Of a stretch of 64,000 nucleotides of DNA, positions 17,086 through 26,539 are shown one piece after another (position 1 is the first letter of the stretch; each line of letters starts with the position of its first letter). The DNA comes from Desulfuromonas sp. KJ2020 (GTDB lineage: Bacteria > Desulfobacterota > Desulfuromonadia > Desulfuromonadales > SZUA-540). The DNA is taken from contig NZ_JAKUKE010000001.1 of NCBI RefSeq assembly GCF_024197615.1, positions 1-64,000 of the forward strand, given 5' to 3'. Both the position numbers and the translations under genes were made by a program. The notes beneath the pieces were generated by a model that was not told the origin of the DNA, made no database searches, and saw only the letters and a list, made by a program, of their open reading frames with translations.

Positions 17086-18255
17086 CTACCATGAATCGTT
17101 GCTGTGGTTTTCTCCGTGGCAGCTCCCGTTGCAAGTACCACCGCTGTAGGTCATTATGATCCCGGTAGCGAAGGAGACATCGGCCGGCGGGGTGTGATCG
17201 GGATACCAGTGTCCGGCCGTTGCGGTACCGAAGCCGTTGTGGCATTCGGAGCAAGCCACCCGGTGATCACTGCGCGAATGCCCCTCCGCTCTGTTGGGAG
17301 TGACACTGCCATCGGGACGACCATCAGAGGTAGCAATACCATGGCAGGAGGAGCAGGTCCCCAAGGCCATATTAGGATTGGTCGCCGTGTGACAGGTACG
17401 GCAGGCTGGCTGAATGCCGCTCCCCCCAGTATCCATGTCGTGGCAGGCCAGACAGACACCGTCGTCGGCAATGGCCTCGGTTGCATGTGCTGACGGCAGC
17501 AGCCAGGCGGCACCCAGCAAATGGGTAGCATGACAGTCGTGGCAGGAGGTTGGCGGGTTGTTGTAGGCTCGGTTGGTATTGTGGCAGCTGTTGCATACGT
17601 CGCCGTAAGTGCTTAATCCCGTCGGACGAGTATGGGTGCCGCTCGTCACTGAGGTAGCATGCACCCAGGACAGCACGGCGACATCCCGGCTGCCGTTTTC
17701 ATCAAAATGGCACGTGAAACATCCCACGCCGGTAAAACCTCCTTGGTAGTCGTCACCGTGGCACGGGGTGCAATCCAGAGTGTTTGCCGTTTTGACCTCG
17801 CCATGATAGCCGATCTCGTTTTTGTCCAGCCAGAGCTCACCAAGGGGATGTGAGATCATGTGGCAGTCGTGACAGGCGGCCGGGTTTTCAGTAAAGGCAC
17901 GGGTGATCTCGTGACATCTATTGCACACAGATCTATTGGCAAAGAAGGCTTTATGGGCATCGACATCGCTCAGACTCCCGTGTATCCAGGTGGATCCTAC
18001 AGGAACGCGGGAACCGTCTGGTCCAAAATGGCAAGTATAGCAACTCAACGCATTCCCGTTGCCGGTGAGGTCGGCCCCGTGACAAACCTTGCAGGATTCC
18101 AGGCTTGCCTGCGCATCAGTCCCATGAGTCATCTCAAAGACGGCCTCGTGAGCGGCGTTAGCGGGAGGTGCATTGGTATTGCTGTCACTGCAGGCGCAAA
18201 GGACCGCTAGGACCAACAGCGGAAAGATGAATTTGAACCGGTTGAATATTATCAC
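17086..18255 (-). CDS. Outer-membrane lipoprotein c-type cytochrome, about 13 hemes
   Basis: 389 residues. The signal peptide ends in LLVLAVLCAC, a lipobox-like site whose second Cys is the likely lipid anchor. Twelve CxxCH heme motifs are visible (CKVCH, CYTCH, CNRCH, CHDCH, CTPCH, CFTCH, CNSCH, CHDCH, CLACH, CRTCH, CSSCH, CSECH), plus one CX3CH near the end (CNGSCH). Many other histidines are available as distal ligands. The start is GTG at 18255: GGAGG lies four bases upstream and the next residues begin the signal peptide; upstream in-frame codons overlap the 5-heme gene. It is the last gene of the porin operon and probably carries electrons at the cell surface. The heme count and position recall ExtD of G. 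sulfurreducens, from memory. Confidence 0.88.
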   Translation of the reverse strand: MIIFNRFKFIFPLLVLAVLCACSDSNTNAPPANAAHEAVFEMTHGTDAQASLESCKVCHGADLTGNGNALSCYTCHFGPDGSRVPVGSTWIHGSLSDVDAHKAFFANRSVCNRCHEITRAFTENPAACHDCHMISHPLGELWLDKNEIGYHGEVKTANTLDCTPCHGDDYQGGFTGVGCFTCHFDENGSRDVAVLSWVHATSVTSGTHTRPTGLSTYGDVCNSCHNTNRAYNNPPTSCHDCHATHLLGAAWLLPSAHATEAIADDGVCLACHDMDTGGSGIQPACRTCHTATNPNMALGTCSSCHGIATSDGRPDGSVTPNRAEGHSRSDHRVACSECHNGFGTATAGHWYPDHTPPADVSFATGIIMTYSGGTCNGSCHGENHSNDSW

Positions 18256-18268
18256 AGGGCCTCCTCGC

Positions 18269-18736
18269 TTAACCGTGACATTGAATACAGGTCGTTGCCG
18301 ACTTGGGGCTTCCGTGGCAGCGGAAACAGGAAGTTGGATCCAGGCGGCCATCTATGCGGTGGCGCGACAGATAATCGCCTCGATGAGGCATACTGCGATA
18401 CGTCTCGGTCTGATTCTTGATCGAGGGTTTGAGTTCCACCCGGGTGGCATGGCAGTCGTTACAGAAACTGGTTTGGTGGCACATGGCACAGAGTTGCTCG
18501 TTCTGGTAGGCCTCCATGCGATGGGTTTGGATGAAGCTGCCGTTATGATTGAACCGCTGAAAATTCATGGTACCCTCCCGTGCCCGGTGACACTGGGTGC
18601 AGGTGGGCTTGCCCTGTCCGAGCTCTTGCGGGTGACTCGTCAGCCTCACCGTACCCGAGTCCAGTCCGGCGCAGGCGACAAGAAGACTTAGAAGAACCAA
18701 TCCCGCCAGCCACATCAACAGATTTTTCTTCTCCAT
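18269..18736 (-). CDS. Lipoprotein c-type cytochrome, five hemes
   Basis: 155 residues. Signal peptide with a classic lipobox (LLSLLVAC, lipid on the Cys at about residue 22) and five CxxCH motifs: CTQCH, CAMCH, CNDCH, CFRCH, CIQCH, the last at the extreme C-terminus. ATG 18736 is preferred since GGAG lies six bases upstream; in-frame ATGs at 18739, 18748 and 18754 are less well placed. It lies 29 nt after the porin and 13 nt before the 13-heme gene. It could sit in or on the porin as part of a trans-outer-membrane conduit, comparable in size and heme number to ExtC, as I recall it. Confidence 0.87.
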   Translation of the reverse strand: MEKKNLLMWLAGLVLLSLLVACAGLDSGTVRLTSHPQELGQGKPTCTQCHRAREGTMNFQRFNHNGSFIQTHRMEAYQNEQLCAMCHQTSFCNDCHATRVELKPSIKNQTETYRSMPHRGDYLSRHRIDGRLDPTSCFRCHGSPKSATTCIQCHG

Positions 18737-18765
18737 CATGTACTCCATTCTCAAAGGGAAACGGC

Positions 18766-20049
18766 TCAGCGGCCAAAAAGGTAACTCACCACGAGCATGC
18801 CCCGCATATCCTTGTCAAAATAAGGGTCCTGGCTGTAATCCCCTGAAAGCTTAATTTGCAGCCTGTCCTGCAAGATGGCCATCCCCAGTCCGAGGGAGGC
18901 AAAGAGTGAAAAATCCTCGTTGTAGATCGGCTCATCGTAAAGGGCATAAACCAGATCTCCCGACAAGAAGGCTCCGGCAGCCAGACGCGGCAGGCGGTTC
19001 AGATAAAAATAGGCCCGCGCCAGCAGGTAACTGTTGTCGTCGCTGTCGCCGTCCATATACCCAAACTCTGCCCCTACCTCGTTCATTCCCTTTCCAAATA
19101 AGGAGAGCAGACCGCCGGTGTACACGGCGTCTTCTGCGTTGCTGTCATTGCTGATACTTTTCACCTTCAGTCCCGCCGAAACCCTGCCTCCGGAATACCA
19201 GTTCAGGTCTCCACCAAGGATTGAGAGATTAGCATCCCCCCGTGCGGCCAGAGCATTGAACAATGAGACGCCGGAAGCCGACGTGCCGAAATAGTCTGCG
19301 TAGACGAAACTCTGGAAGTAAGGGCGAAAGGTGAAGGAACCGGCGGGAATACGCAGCTCATAGGAATGTTCGGCCCAGCCGCGGCTGTCGACATTGTGGA
19401 CAGAGAGGCCATTAAACTGAACCCCGATGGGGAGGCCGAGGGACAAATCGACTCCTAGCCTCTCTTGGAAGGTTTCGCTGTCGTTCTGGCTTTTCTTGTA
19501 GGCGAGGCCGAGATCGTAGAGGGTTCCCCGATGCAGCGAAAAGCGACCGCCATACAGGACATCTCCAGTGCGGTTGTTTACGGAATCGAGAGCGACGGGC
19601 AGACCGCCATAGGCAGTAAAGGAGGCCATCGGCCCAAGGTCGGCATGAATCAGCGCCCCGTCGAGACTTTCATTGACGATGCTGGAGAACACATACTGCC
19701 GTCCGATCCGCACCAGCAGATTGGCCGTATCACGCCGGTAATCGACATAGCCATAGAGCAGTTTGGCCTCGGTGTCGTCCTCGAAGTAATTACCATCGCC
19801 GAGATCGGAGCGTCCCCAGCCGTACAGGTGGAAGGAAAGTTCCTCGACCCCTGCAACCTCGACATCAGCCCTCAGGTACTCATACAAGGGCAAAACAGAA
19901 ACGTCTGTTGCGGTCAGGGTGTCTCTCTGATAAACACGCATCAGGGTGTCTGATTTCACCTGATACTGCTGCGCGAAGACCGTAGAGACGCCGAGGCACA
20001 GCAATAGACTCAGCAGCACGCCTGATACCAGCAAAGGCCGTTTCTTCAT
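18766..20049 (-). CDS. Outer-membrane porin of a porin-cytochrome complex
   Basis: 427 residues. Signal peptide of about 26 residues (cleavage after VFA, before QQYQ), then alternating strands rich in Tyr, Gly and Asp throughout, ending in an amphipathic terminal strand LVVSYLFGR. Predicted as a large beta-barrel. Context decides its role: it is directly followed by two lipoprotein multiheme cytochromes, as in the Ext, Omc/Omb and PioB/MtrB-type conduits that carry electrons across the outer membrane. No CxxC is present, as expected. AAGGAGG precedes the ATG. No periplasmic cytochrome gene is adjacent. Confidence 0.82.
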   Translation of the reverse strand: MKKRPLLVSGVLLSLLLCLGVSTVFAQQYQVKSDTLMRVYQRDTLTATDVSVLPLYEYLRADVEVAGVEELSFHLYGWGRSDLGDGNYFEDDTEAKLLYGYVDYRRDTANLLVRIGRQYVFSSIVNESLDGALIHADLGPMASFTAYGGLPVALDSVNNRTGDVLYGGRFSLHRGTLYDLGLAYKKSQNDSETFQERLGVDLSLGLPIGVQFNGLSVHNVDSRGWAEHSYELRIPAGSFTFRPYFQSFVYADYFGTSASGVSLFNALAARGDANLSILGGDLNWYSGGRVSAGLKVKSISNDSNAEDAVYTGGLLSLFGKGMNEVGAEFGYMDGDSDDNSYLLARAYFYLNRLPRLAAGAFLSGDLVYALYDEPIYNEDFSLFASLGLGMAILQDRLQIKLSGDYSQDPYFDKDMRGMLVVSYLFGR

Positions 20050-20154
20050 TTAATCCTCCTTGTACAATGGTTCATCCACTGCAGGCAATGGATTGCATCA
20101 AACACAAACCAAATAGAACCGGCAAAAGGGCAGACGCACCGAATAAGTCGTCAA

Positions 20155-20182
20155 AGAATACCAAGGATGAACAACTTGACAA
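20155..20182 (-). promoter_or_regulatory. Promoter of the porin-cytochrome operon
   Basis: Minus strand: -35 TTGTCA (complement of 20177-20182), 16-nt spacer, -10 TATTCT (20155-20160). It lies 106 nt before the porin start and separates this operon from the radical SAM gene upstream. Confidence 0.5.
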
Positions 20183-20226
20183 GTCAGGTTTTGTGACTCG
20201 CATTCAAAAACAAATCGGAATAGCTC

Positions 20227-21951
20227 TTACTTACAGATGCCGCATCGACGGCAACCTGGCGAACAAGGGGACGAGAGTTTCCCCTCCTGTCCACGGTGGT
20301 ACTCGGCAAGCAGATAATCCCGGCGGACACCGTTGTCGAGAATATCCCAAGGGAAGATTTCGTCTTCCGGGCGTTGGCGGTTCACATAGAAGTCGGGATC
20401 GAGCCCTTCTTCCCGGCAGGCCGCCTTGAGGTTTTTCCCGGAGGCCAGATGGGGCAGCACTCGTCCGACGCGGCGATCCCCGCGGGAGAGAAAGGCCTGC
20501 AGTACAGCACCGCGCACCGATTCGAAAATCACTTCGCAGTTGGCCATCCGGGCTATGGCGCCACGGATCTGCTTCATCTTTCGTTCCAGGCTCTTCGCCT
20601 CGTCCATCGCCGCCCACTGCAGAGGGGTGAAGGGCTTGGGAATAAAAGGGTTCACCGATAGGGTCAAGGTACCGAGGCGTCCGGATTTCTTCTGTTCTTC
20701 CACCCAGACCTCGCGCACCTTCATGGTCAGTTGCAGCAATTTGTCGATGTCATCCTGTTCTTCCGTCGGCAGGCCGATGAGAAAATAGAGCTTGAGGTTG
20801 AGGATGCCCCCGGCGGCCAGCAGACGGGCAGCGGCCAGGATATGCTCTTCGTTGATCCCCTTGTTGATGAGGTCGCGCAGGCGCTGACTGCCGGCCTCCG
20901 GCGCCAGCGCCAGGGTACGGTGGCCCGATTCGCGGAGGGCATGCACCTCGTCGGCGGTGAGGGAATCCATGCGCAGGCTGGCGACGGAGACCTGCCCTTC
21001 CCGCTCGAATATCTCCCGGTTCAGGTCATCGATGGCCGAGTAATCGGACACGGCGGCACCGACCAGGCCGATCTTGCGATGCTCGCAGAGCCCTTGTTCG
21101 ATCTGCGGCAGCAGGGACTGCAGGGAACGCTCGCGGGCCGGCAGGTAGATGAAACCGGCGGCACAGAAGCGGCAGCCGCGGGAGCAGCCGCGGGAAATCT
21201 CCACCAGCGACATGTCGGCAAAAGCCGTGTCCTGGGTGTGCACATAGGAACGGCTTTCACTGGTATCGAGCTCTCTCACCCACTGGCGCTGTACCTGCGG
21301 CGGCGCCCCGGCCTGAGGCGCTATCGCCGCCAGGCTGCCGTCCTCGCCGTAGGTCACCTCGTACAAGGAGGGCACGTAGACGCCGGGAATGGCGGCCAGG
21401 GCTCTGAGCAGCTCGCCCCTCGGCAGTTCCAGGCGGGTCAGTTGCTCCAGCAGGGGCGGCAACATCACCTCCCCCTCGCCCACGGCGAAAAGATCCATGA
21501 TGTCCGCCAGGGGCTCGGGGTTCAGAAAAGCACAGACGCCGCCACAAAGAACGAGGGGATGGTTGTCTCCGCGCTCAGCCGCGTAGAAAGGCAGGTGCCC
21601 CAAGCGGAAAAGGGTCGGCAGATGGACGTAGTCGTTTTCAAAGCAGATGGAAAAGGCCACGACATCAAAGTCGGCCAGGGGCCGCTGGGACTCCAGGGAA
21701 AAGAGCACGGTCCCGGTTTTTTCGTGTTCCTTCAGATCGGCGGGATCTGGGAGAAAAAAGCGTTCGCAGAGGATATCGTCATGGCTGTTGAGAAGATGAT
21801 AGACGGTCTGAAAACCGAGATTGCTCATGGCCTGATAATAGGTGTTGGGAAAGACCAGGGCCATGGTCAGGCGACCACCCCAGGGTTTCGGCTGGCTGCC
21901 CTTCTCTTTTTCGAGGCGGCTTTTGGCGTGAGAGATCAATTGTCGTGACAT
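20227..21951 (-). CDS. B12-binding-type radical SAM protein (TIGR03960-like)
   Basis: 574 residues. The first 200 residues look like a degenerate cobalamin-binding domain (VFPNTYYQAMSNLGFQTVYHLLN). The radical SAM core holds the cluster motif SRGCSRGCRFC (CxxxCxxC) near residue 240, then GLVGAAVSDY and the PEAGS motif. The C-terminal part ends in clustered cysteines (CSPGCRRCGIC) that may bind another metal centre. The family often occurs with ftsZ or near a DUF2344 gene in anaerobes; its substrate is unknown. ATG 21951 is chosen; the frame extends upstream to 22086 through the ftsZ terminator, so those codons are not credible. It is read in the same direction as ftsZ but after a terminator. 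Confidence 0.82.
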   Translation of the reverse strand: MSRQLISHAKSRLEKEKGSQPKPWGGRLTMALVFPNTYYQAMSNLGFQTVYHLLNSHDDILCERFFLPDPADLKEHEKTGTVLFSLESQRPLADFDVVAFSICFENDYVHLPTLFRLGHLPFYAAERGDNHPLVLCGGVCAFLNPEPLADIMDLFAVGEGEVMLPPLLEQLTRLELPRGELLRALAAIPGVYVPSLYEVTYGEDGSLAAIAPQAGAPPQVQRQWVRELDTSESRSYVHTQDTAFADMSLVEISRGCSRGCRFCAAGFIYLPARERSLQSLLPQIEQGLCEHRKIGLVGAAVSDYSAIDDLNREIFEREGQVSVASLRMDSLTADEVHALRESGHRTLALAPEAGSQRLRDLINKGINEEHILAAARLLAAGGILNLKLYFLIGLPTEEQDDIDKLLQLTMKVREVWVEEQKKSGRLGTLTLSVNPFIPKPFTPLQWAAMDEAKSLERKMKQIRGAIARMANCEVIFESVRGAVLQAFLSRGDRRVGRVLPHLASGKNLKAACREEGLDPDFYVNRQRPEDEIFPWDILDNGVRRDYLLAEYHRGQEGKLSSPCSPGCRRCGICK

Positions 21952-22022
21952 GCAAATCATCCTGCAGGCTGGCGTTGTCTGCACTATGGCATCAATCGGA
22001 GGCCGGGTAAAGAGGCGCACAC

Positions 22023-22051
22023 AAAAAAAGGGGACCGCAAATGCGATCCCC
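22023..22051 (-). terminator. Terminator of the dcw/ftsZ cluster
   Basis: Minus strand GGGGATCGCA pairs with TGCGGTCCCC (one G-U pair), followed by seven T (22023-22029). It lies 193 nt after the ftsZ stop. Confidence 0.88.
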
Positions 22052-22244
22052 GAGACGAGGGAGTCTACCAATTCATGAGTGACCAAATACAGCCGGCACG
22101 GCTCCTTATGGCAGCAGGCGGAGATCCGCTGTCAGAAGGTATTGCGCCCGTACGGCACAAAGAAATCCATCTACGGCCCGGCTCGGCGTTTTTTCCAACC
22201 GCGAGCATCGAACCGCCAGAGATCAAAAATCTATTCGGCGGGGC

Positions 22245-23393
22245 CTAGTCGACCCGTTTGCGCAGAAACGTCGGAATGTCGTATTCCATTTCGTCACCGC
22301 CGCCGGAAGCCCGCAGGCTGAAGGGAACTTCCTTCTGACGGTCCCGAATGAACGTGGGCAGATCGCGATCGACCTTTCCGAGGGTGGCAGCCGCCCGGTT
22401 TTTCAATTCTTCGGCATGCCGCCCGTTCTTCTCGAAAGAAGGGCCGAACCCGGTGGCGATGGCCGTAATCTTGATACGGTCGCCGAGTTCTTCGTTGATA
22501 ACCAGACCGGTGATGATGTTGGCTTCCTCGTGCACTTTCTCGTGAATGATGCGCGAAGCCTCATCGAACTCTTCCATGGTCATGTTGGAGGAACCGGAGA
22601 TGTTGACCAGCACCCCTTTGGCGCCCGAGATGTCGATATCTTCCAGTAGCGGGCTGCTGATGGCCTGGTGGGCTGCTTCGGCGGCCCGCTTTTCGCCTTC
22701 GGCCAGGCCGATGCCCATCATGGCCATGCCGCGCTCGCTCATGATGGCCTTGACGTCGGCAAAGTCGACATTGATGAGTCCGCTGGTGGTGATCAGGTCG
22801 GAAATCCCCTGGACAGCCTGCAGCAGAACGTCATCCGAAGGTTTGAAAGCATCGAGGATGCTCATGTTCTTGCCGGCCAGGCCCAACAGGCGGTCGTTGG
22901 GGATGACGATCAGCGAGTCGACGACTTCCTTGAGCTCTTCGACGCCCTGCTCGGCTTTTTTCATGCGCTGCTTACCTTCGCGGGAGAAAGGCTTGGTAAC
23001 GACGCCGACGGTCAATGCCCCCATTTCCCGGGCGACTTCGGCGATGATCGGCGCCGCCCCGGTGCCGGTACCGCCGCCCAGTCCGGCCGCGATGAAGACC
23101 ATGTCGGCGCCATCGAGGATTTCCTGCAGACGGGACTTGTCTTCCCGCGCCGCTTCCCGTCCCACCTCGGGATTGGCGCCAGCGCCCAAGCCCTTGGTGA
23201 GCTTGGAACCCAGCTGAATCTTCATCGGCGCCTTGTTGGTTCTCAGCGCTTGCGCATCGGTATTGGCGCAGATAAATTCCACCCCTTCGATCTGTGAGGC
23301 GATCATGGTATTGACCGCATTGCCTCCGCCGCCACCGATGCCGATTACCTTGATTTTCGCTCTCTGGTCGATACTTTCATCAAATTCAAACAT
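22245..23393 (-). CDS. ftsZ: Cell-division tubulin homologue FtsZ
   Basis: 382 residues. It forms the cytokinetic ring. The GTP-binding signature GGGTGTG is at residues 106-112, the GGGGGNAV loop at 20-27, and the synergy-loop region is intact. The C-terminal conserved peptide [11 protein letters not shown], which binds FtsA and other partners, is complete. GGAGGGAG precedes the ATG. An 89-nt gap from ftsA has no clear promoter. It is the last gene of the dcw cluster, followed by a terminator. Confidence 0.98.
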   Translation of the reverse strand: MFEFDESIDQRAKIKVIGIGGGGGNAVNTMIASQIEGVEFICANTDAQALRTNKAPMKIQLGSKLTKGLGAGANPEVGREAAREDKSRLQEILDGADMVFIAAGLGGGTGTGAAPIIAEVAREMGALTVGVVTKPFSREGKQRMKKAEQGVEELKEVVDSLIVIPNDRLLGLAGKNMSILDAFKPSDDVLLQAVQGISDLITTSGLINVDFADVKAIMSERGMAMMGIGLAEGEKRAAEAAHQAISSPLLEDIDISGAKGVLVNISGSSNMTMEEFDEASRIIHEKVHEEANIITGLVINEELGDRIKITAIATGFGPSFEKNGRHAEELKNRAAATLGKVDRDLPTFIRDRQKEVPFSLRASGGGDEMEYDIPTFLRKRVD

Positions 23394-23482
23394 AATACTC
23401 CCTCCGTTCTGGTTTGGGGGCCGATTCTCCGCAACCGGTTATCCCCGTTTATAGATTCACTTCCCGTACTGTTCCTTGCCAA

Positions 23483-24712
23483 TCAGAAAAATTCATCGAA
23501 CCACTCTTTCATGCGCCGCACCACCTTGTCGAAGACGTTGGTCTGGCCGATGCTGAAATTGCGGCTGCTTACGTTCCGGCTGCCATACTTTACCAAGCCG
23601 ACGCCGGTCGCGTAGATAGGTGAGTTGACGACGTCCGTCAAACCGCCGATATCCCGAGGGACGCCACGCCGCACCGGCAGATTGAAAATCTGTTCGGCCA
23701 GTTCGGGCATACCCGGCAGAATGCAGGTGCCGCCGGTAATGACGACACCTGAAGCAATCAGGTCTTCGTATCCACTGCGGATAATCTCCCGGTTCACCAG
23801 GGAAAAAATCTCCTCGACCCGCGGCTCGAGGATCTCGGCCAGCAGCTGTCGGGAGAGCACACGAGGCTCGCGCCCACCCACTGAGGGCACTTCGATGGTC
23901 TCATCCTTGCCGACCATGGAAGAGAGGCAGCAGCCATAGGCCTGTTTGATCTTTTCCGCCTCGGCCATTGGCGTACGCAGACCGACGGCAATATCGTTGG
24001 TCAGGTGGTTGCCCCCCAGGGAGAGCACCGAGGTGTGCTTGATGGCCCCATCCACGAAGATGGCGATATCCGTCGTGCCGCCGCCAATATCGATCAGGGC
24101 GACCCCCAACTCCTTCTCATCGGGAGAGAGCACGGCCTCCGAGGAGGCAAGCTGCTCCAGGACGATATCAGCCACATCGACATCGGCGCGGTTGCAGCTC
24201 TTGACGATGTTCTGGGCGCTGGCCACGGCCCCGGTGACGATATGCACCTTGGCTTCCAGACGCACGCCGCTCATGCCCAGAGGCTCCTTGATGCCGTCCT
24301 GGTCATCAATGATGAACTCCTGGGGGAGAATATGGATGACTTCCCGGTCCATAGGGATGGCGATGGCCTTGGCGGCGTCGATCACCCGACGGATATCGTC
24401 GTCGTTCACCTCGCGGTTCTTGATGGCGATGACCCCCTGGGAATTGAGCCCTTTGATATGTCCACCGGCAATACCGGCGAAGACCGACTTGATCTCGCAG
24501 CCCGCCATGAGTTCAGCTTCCCGCAGGGCTTTGCGGATGGCCTCCACCGTGCTTTCGATGTTGATCACCACCCCCTTGCGCATTCCCTTGGACGGGCTGG
24601 TGCCGATCCCGACGATATCCAGCCCTTCGTCGGTCATGTTGCCGACGATGGCGCAGATCTTGGTGGTGCCGATGTCCAAGCCGACGATCAGGTTGTCCTT
24701 CTTCGTGCTCAT
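23483..24712 (-). CDS. ftsA: Cell-division actin homologue FtsA
   Basis: 409 residues. It anchors FtsZ to the membrane. Actin-fold ATPase signatures: LIVGLDIGTTKI at the N-terminus, the adenosine motif GVVITGGTCILPGM and the second phosphate loop ALIDIGGGTTDIAI. The C-terminal amphipathic membrane-targeting helix is KVVRRMKEWFDEFF. Twenty-one nt separate it from ftsQ. Confidence 0.97.
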   Translation of the reverse strand: MSTKKDNLIVGLDIGTTKICAIVGNMTDEGLDIVGIGTSPSKGMRKGVVINIESTVEAIRKALREAELMAGCEIKSVFAGIAGGHIKGLNSQGVIAIKNREVNDDDIRRVIDAAKAIAIPMDREVIHILPQEFIIDDQDGIKEPLGMSGVRLEAKVHIVTGAVASAQNIVKSCNRADVDVADIVLEQLASSEAVLSPDEKELGVALIDIGGGTTDIAIFVDGAIKHTSVLSLGGNHLTNDIAVGLRTPMAEAEKIKQAYGCCLSSMVGKDETIEVPSVGGREPRVLSRQLLAEILEPRVEEIFSLVNREIIRSGYEDLIASGVVITGGTCILPGMPELAEQIFNLPVRRGVPRDIGGLTDVVNSPIYATGVGLVKYGSRNVSSRNFSIGQTNVFDKVVRRMKEWFDEFF

Positions 24713-24733
24713 ATCGTACCCCTTCCTTTAAAA

Positions 24734-25576
24734 CTAGCCCTTTTGTGTGGTGGTGCGGTTGTCCACCTTCACAATCACACGGTCCAGTACATTGAGATCA
24801 ATATATTTCAGCCCCGGCAGCCTCGGTTCGAGCTCCTTGTAAATCTCTTCGAGGCGGTCAAGTTTGAGTTCGTAATTGGCGTGGCCCATGTGCACCGGCA
24901 CGCCACCCACGTAGGTAAACAGATCGATACCGGAGGCCGGATCAAGGTGCAGCTCGGACACATCTTCCAGCCCGAAACGGCTCCTGGTCTGCAATATTCT
25001 TATCAGGCCGACAGCCTCGCGCAGCAGCTTGCGGGACTCTTCCGGCTTTTCCAGCAGAAAACCGCGATCGATACCGGTGATCACCGGGTAATCCAGCCGG
25101 TCTTCCGACTCCAGTACCTTGAACAGCGTTCCTTCCGCGTCCATGTAGTAGAGGTAGCCGAGACTGACGATGGCCAAGGGTTTCCGCTCTTCGACTCGAA
25201 TTACGACGCTTCTCGGTAGCACTCTTTCGACCTGGACGCGGGAAATCCACAGATTTTCTTCAATTTTGCTGCCGATCAAGGCCAGGTCCAGATCAAAAAT
25301 GCTGGTGCCCGGCTGGATATCGGACAGGGCCAGAATTTCCTCTTCGCTGACCCGCTGCGCCTGTTCAACCTGAATGGTTTCAAGGCGGAAATAATCGGAA
25401 CTGAAGATCATGCGCAGACCGATGAAGCTGCCGCTGGTGGCGAGGACGAGGCTGCCGACAAAGACGGTGAAGCGCAGCGTGCGCCGGAAGATTTTTCCCC
25501 AGTCACGGGGCTGCTTCTCCCGGCGGCGACGGTTTTCTTTCACCCGGCTCTTTTTCTGTCCCTTTAAATCGCGCAT
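24734..25576 (-). CDS. ftsQ: Cell-division protein FtsQ
   Basis: 280 residues. Basic cytoplasmic tail of about 35 residues, one membrane span (about 33-55, FTVFVGSLVLATSGSFIGL), then a POTRA domain beginning FRLETIQVEQAQRVSEEEIL and the FtsQ beta domain (RVQVERVLPRSVVIRVEERKP). It links FtsL/FtsB to the rest of the divisome. Confidence 0.95.
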   Translation of the reverse strand: MRDLKGQKKSRVKENRRRREKQPRDWGKIFRRTLRFTVFVGSLVLATSGSFIGLRMIFSSDYFRLETIQVEQAQRVSEEEILALSDIQPGTSIFDLDLALIGSKIEENLWISRVQVERVLPRSVVIRVEERKPLAIVSLGYLYYMDAEGTLFKVLESEDRLDYPVITGIDRGFLLEKPEESRKLLREAVGLIRILQTRSRFGLEDVSELHLDPASGIDLFTYVGGVPVHMGHANYELKLDRLEEIYKELEPRLPGLKYIDLNVLDRVIVKVDNRTTTQKG

Positions 25577-25606
25577 GATCCCCGTCTTATTTCCTCGCGG
25601 TTCGGT

Positions 25607-26539
25607 CTATTTTCCCAATCCCGCGTCTTCCAGAATCCGCTGGGTCAGTTCGGCAAAGTCCAGACCCGCCTGCTGTGCCGCCTTGGGCAAGAGGCTCGTT
25701 TCGGTCATCCCCGGAATGGTGTTGGCCTCCAGGCAGTAGAATTCCTTTTCGCGCACCATGAAATCGATTCGCGCCGCCCCGGAACAGCCCAGCACCCGAT
25801 ACACGTCTCTCGCCACCTGCTGCACCCGGTGGTACAGCGCGCTGTCGAGAGGGGCTGGCAGGATATACTCCGTCTGGCCGGCCGTATACTTGGCATGGTA
25901 GTCATAAAATCCCCCCTTCGGGGCGATCTGGATGATGGGCAAGGCCTCCCCTGCCAACACCCCTACCGTGATTTCCATGCCCTGGATAAAATCTTCCACC
26001 AGGACATGATCGTCATGCTGCAGGGCGTCCTGCAACCCCGCCGCCAGTCCCTGTTCATCCCGGACGATACTGATCCCTATGGTGGACCCTTCCCGGGCCG
26101 GCTTGACGACCAGGGGGAAGTGACGACACTTTTTCAGAAAATCTCCCAGCACATCACCTTTTCTGTACACCTGAAAAGCCGGCGTTGGCAGTTCGTGGTA
26201 AAGGAGGATCTTTTTGGTCGTTTCTTTGTCCATGGCCAGGCTCGAGGCCAGCACACCGCTGCCGGTATAGGGAATCTGCATCATCTCCAGCAGGCCCTGA
26301 ATGGTGCCGTCCTCGCCATAGCGGCCGTGCAGCGCGATAAAAGCCACCTCGACTTGTTCTTCGATCAGACGCAGGGCAATATCCCTGCCGGCATCCAGAC
26401 CCACGGCCTGGTATCCCGCCCCCTGCAGGGCGGCAAGAACCGCTTTGCCCGTTCGTAAGGACACCTCACGTTCGGCGGAAAGCCCCCCCATGAGAACTGC
26501 TATTTTTTTCTGCTTCAACTCCTGCCGTGTCATATCCAT
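25607..26539 (-). CDS. ddl: D-alanine--D-alanine ligase
   Basis: 310 residues, ATP-grasp enzyme that joins two D-Ala for peptidoglycan. Landmarks: MGGLSAEREVSL, ALHGRYGEDGTIQGLLE, YTGSGVLASSLAMDK, KPAREGSTIGIS, EDFIQGMEITVGVL and EANTIPGMTETSLLPKAA. It overlaps the end of murB; ATG 26539 and ATG 26533 are both possible, the latter forming an ATGA overlap with the murB stop. The D-Ala supplier alr is also in this window at 62 kb. Confidence 0.96.
   Translation of the reverse strand: MDMTRQELKQKKIAVLMGGLSAEREVSLRTGKAVLAALQGAGYQAVGLDAGRDIALRLIEEQVEVAFIALHGRYGEDGTIQGLLEMMQIPYTGSGVLASSLAMDKETTKKILLYHELPTPAFQVYRKGDVLGDFLKKCRHFPLVVKPAREGSTIGISIVRDEQGLAAGLQDALQHDDHVLVEDFIQGMEITVGVLAGEALPIIQIAPKGGFYDYHAKYTAGQTEYILPAPLDSALYHRVQQVARDVYRVLGCSGAARIDFMVREKEFYCLEANTIPGMTETSLLPKAAQQAGLDFAELTQRILEDAGLGK

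Noticed and set aside
20731-21948. 405-codon plus-strand frame opposite the radical SAM gene
   Set aside because: Shadow of the radical SAM gene, whose CxxxCxxC motif lies on the other strand.
22075-22248. 57-residue plus-strand frame between the radical SAM gene and ftsZ
   Set aside because: No ribosome binding site, it overlaps the ftsZ stop, and its composition shows no protein-like pattern.
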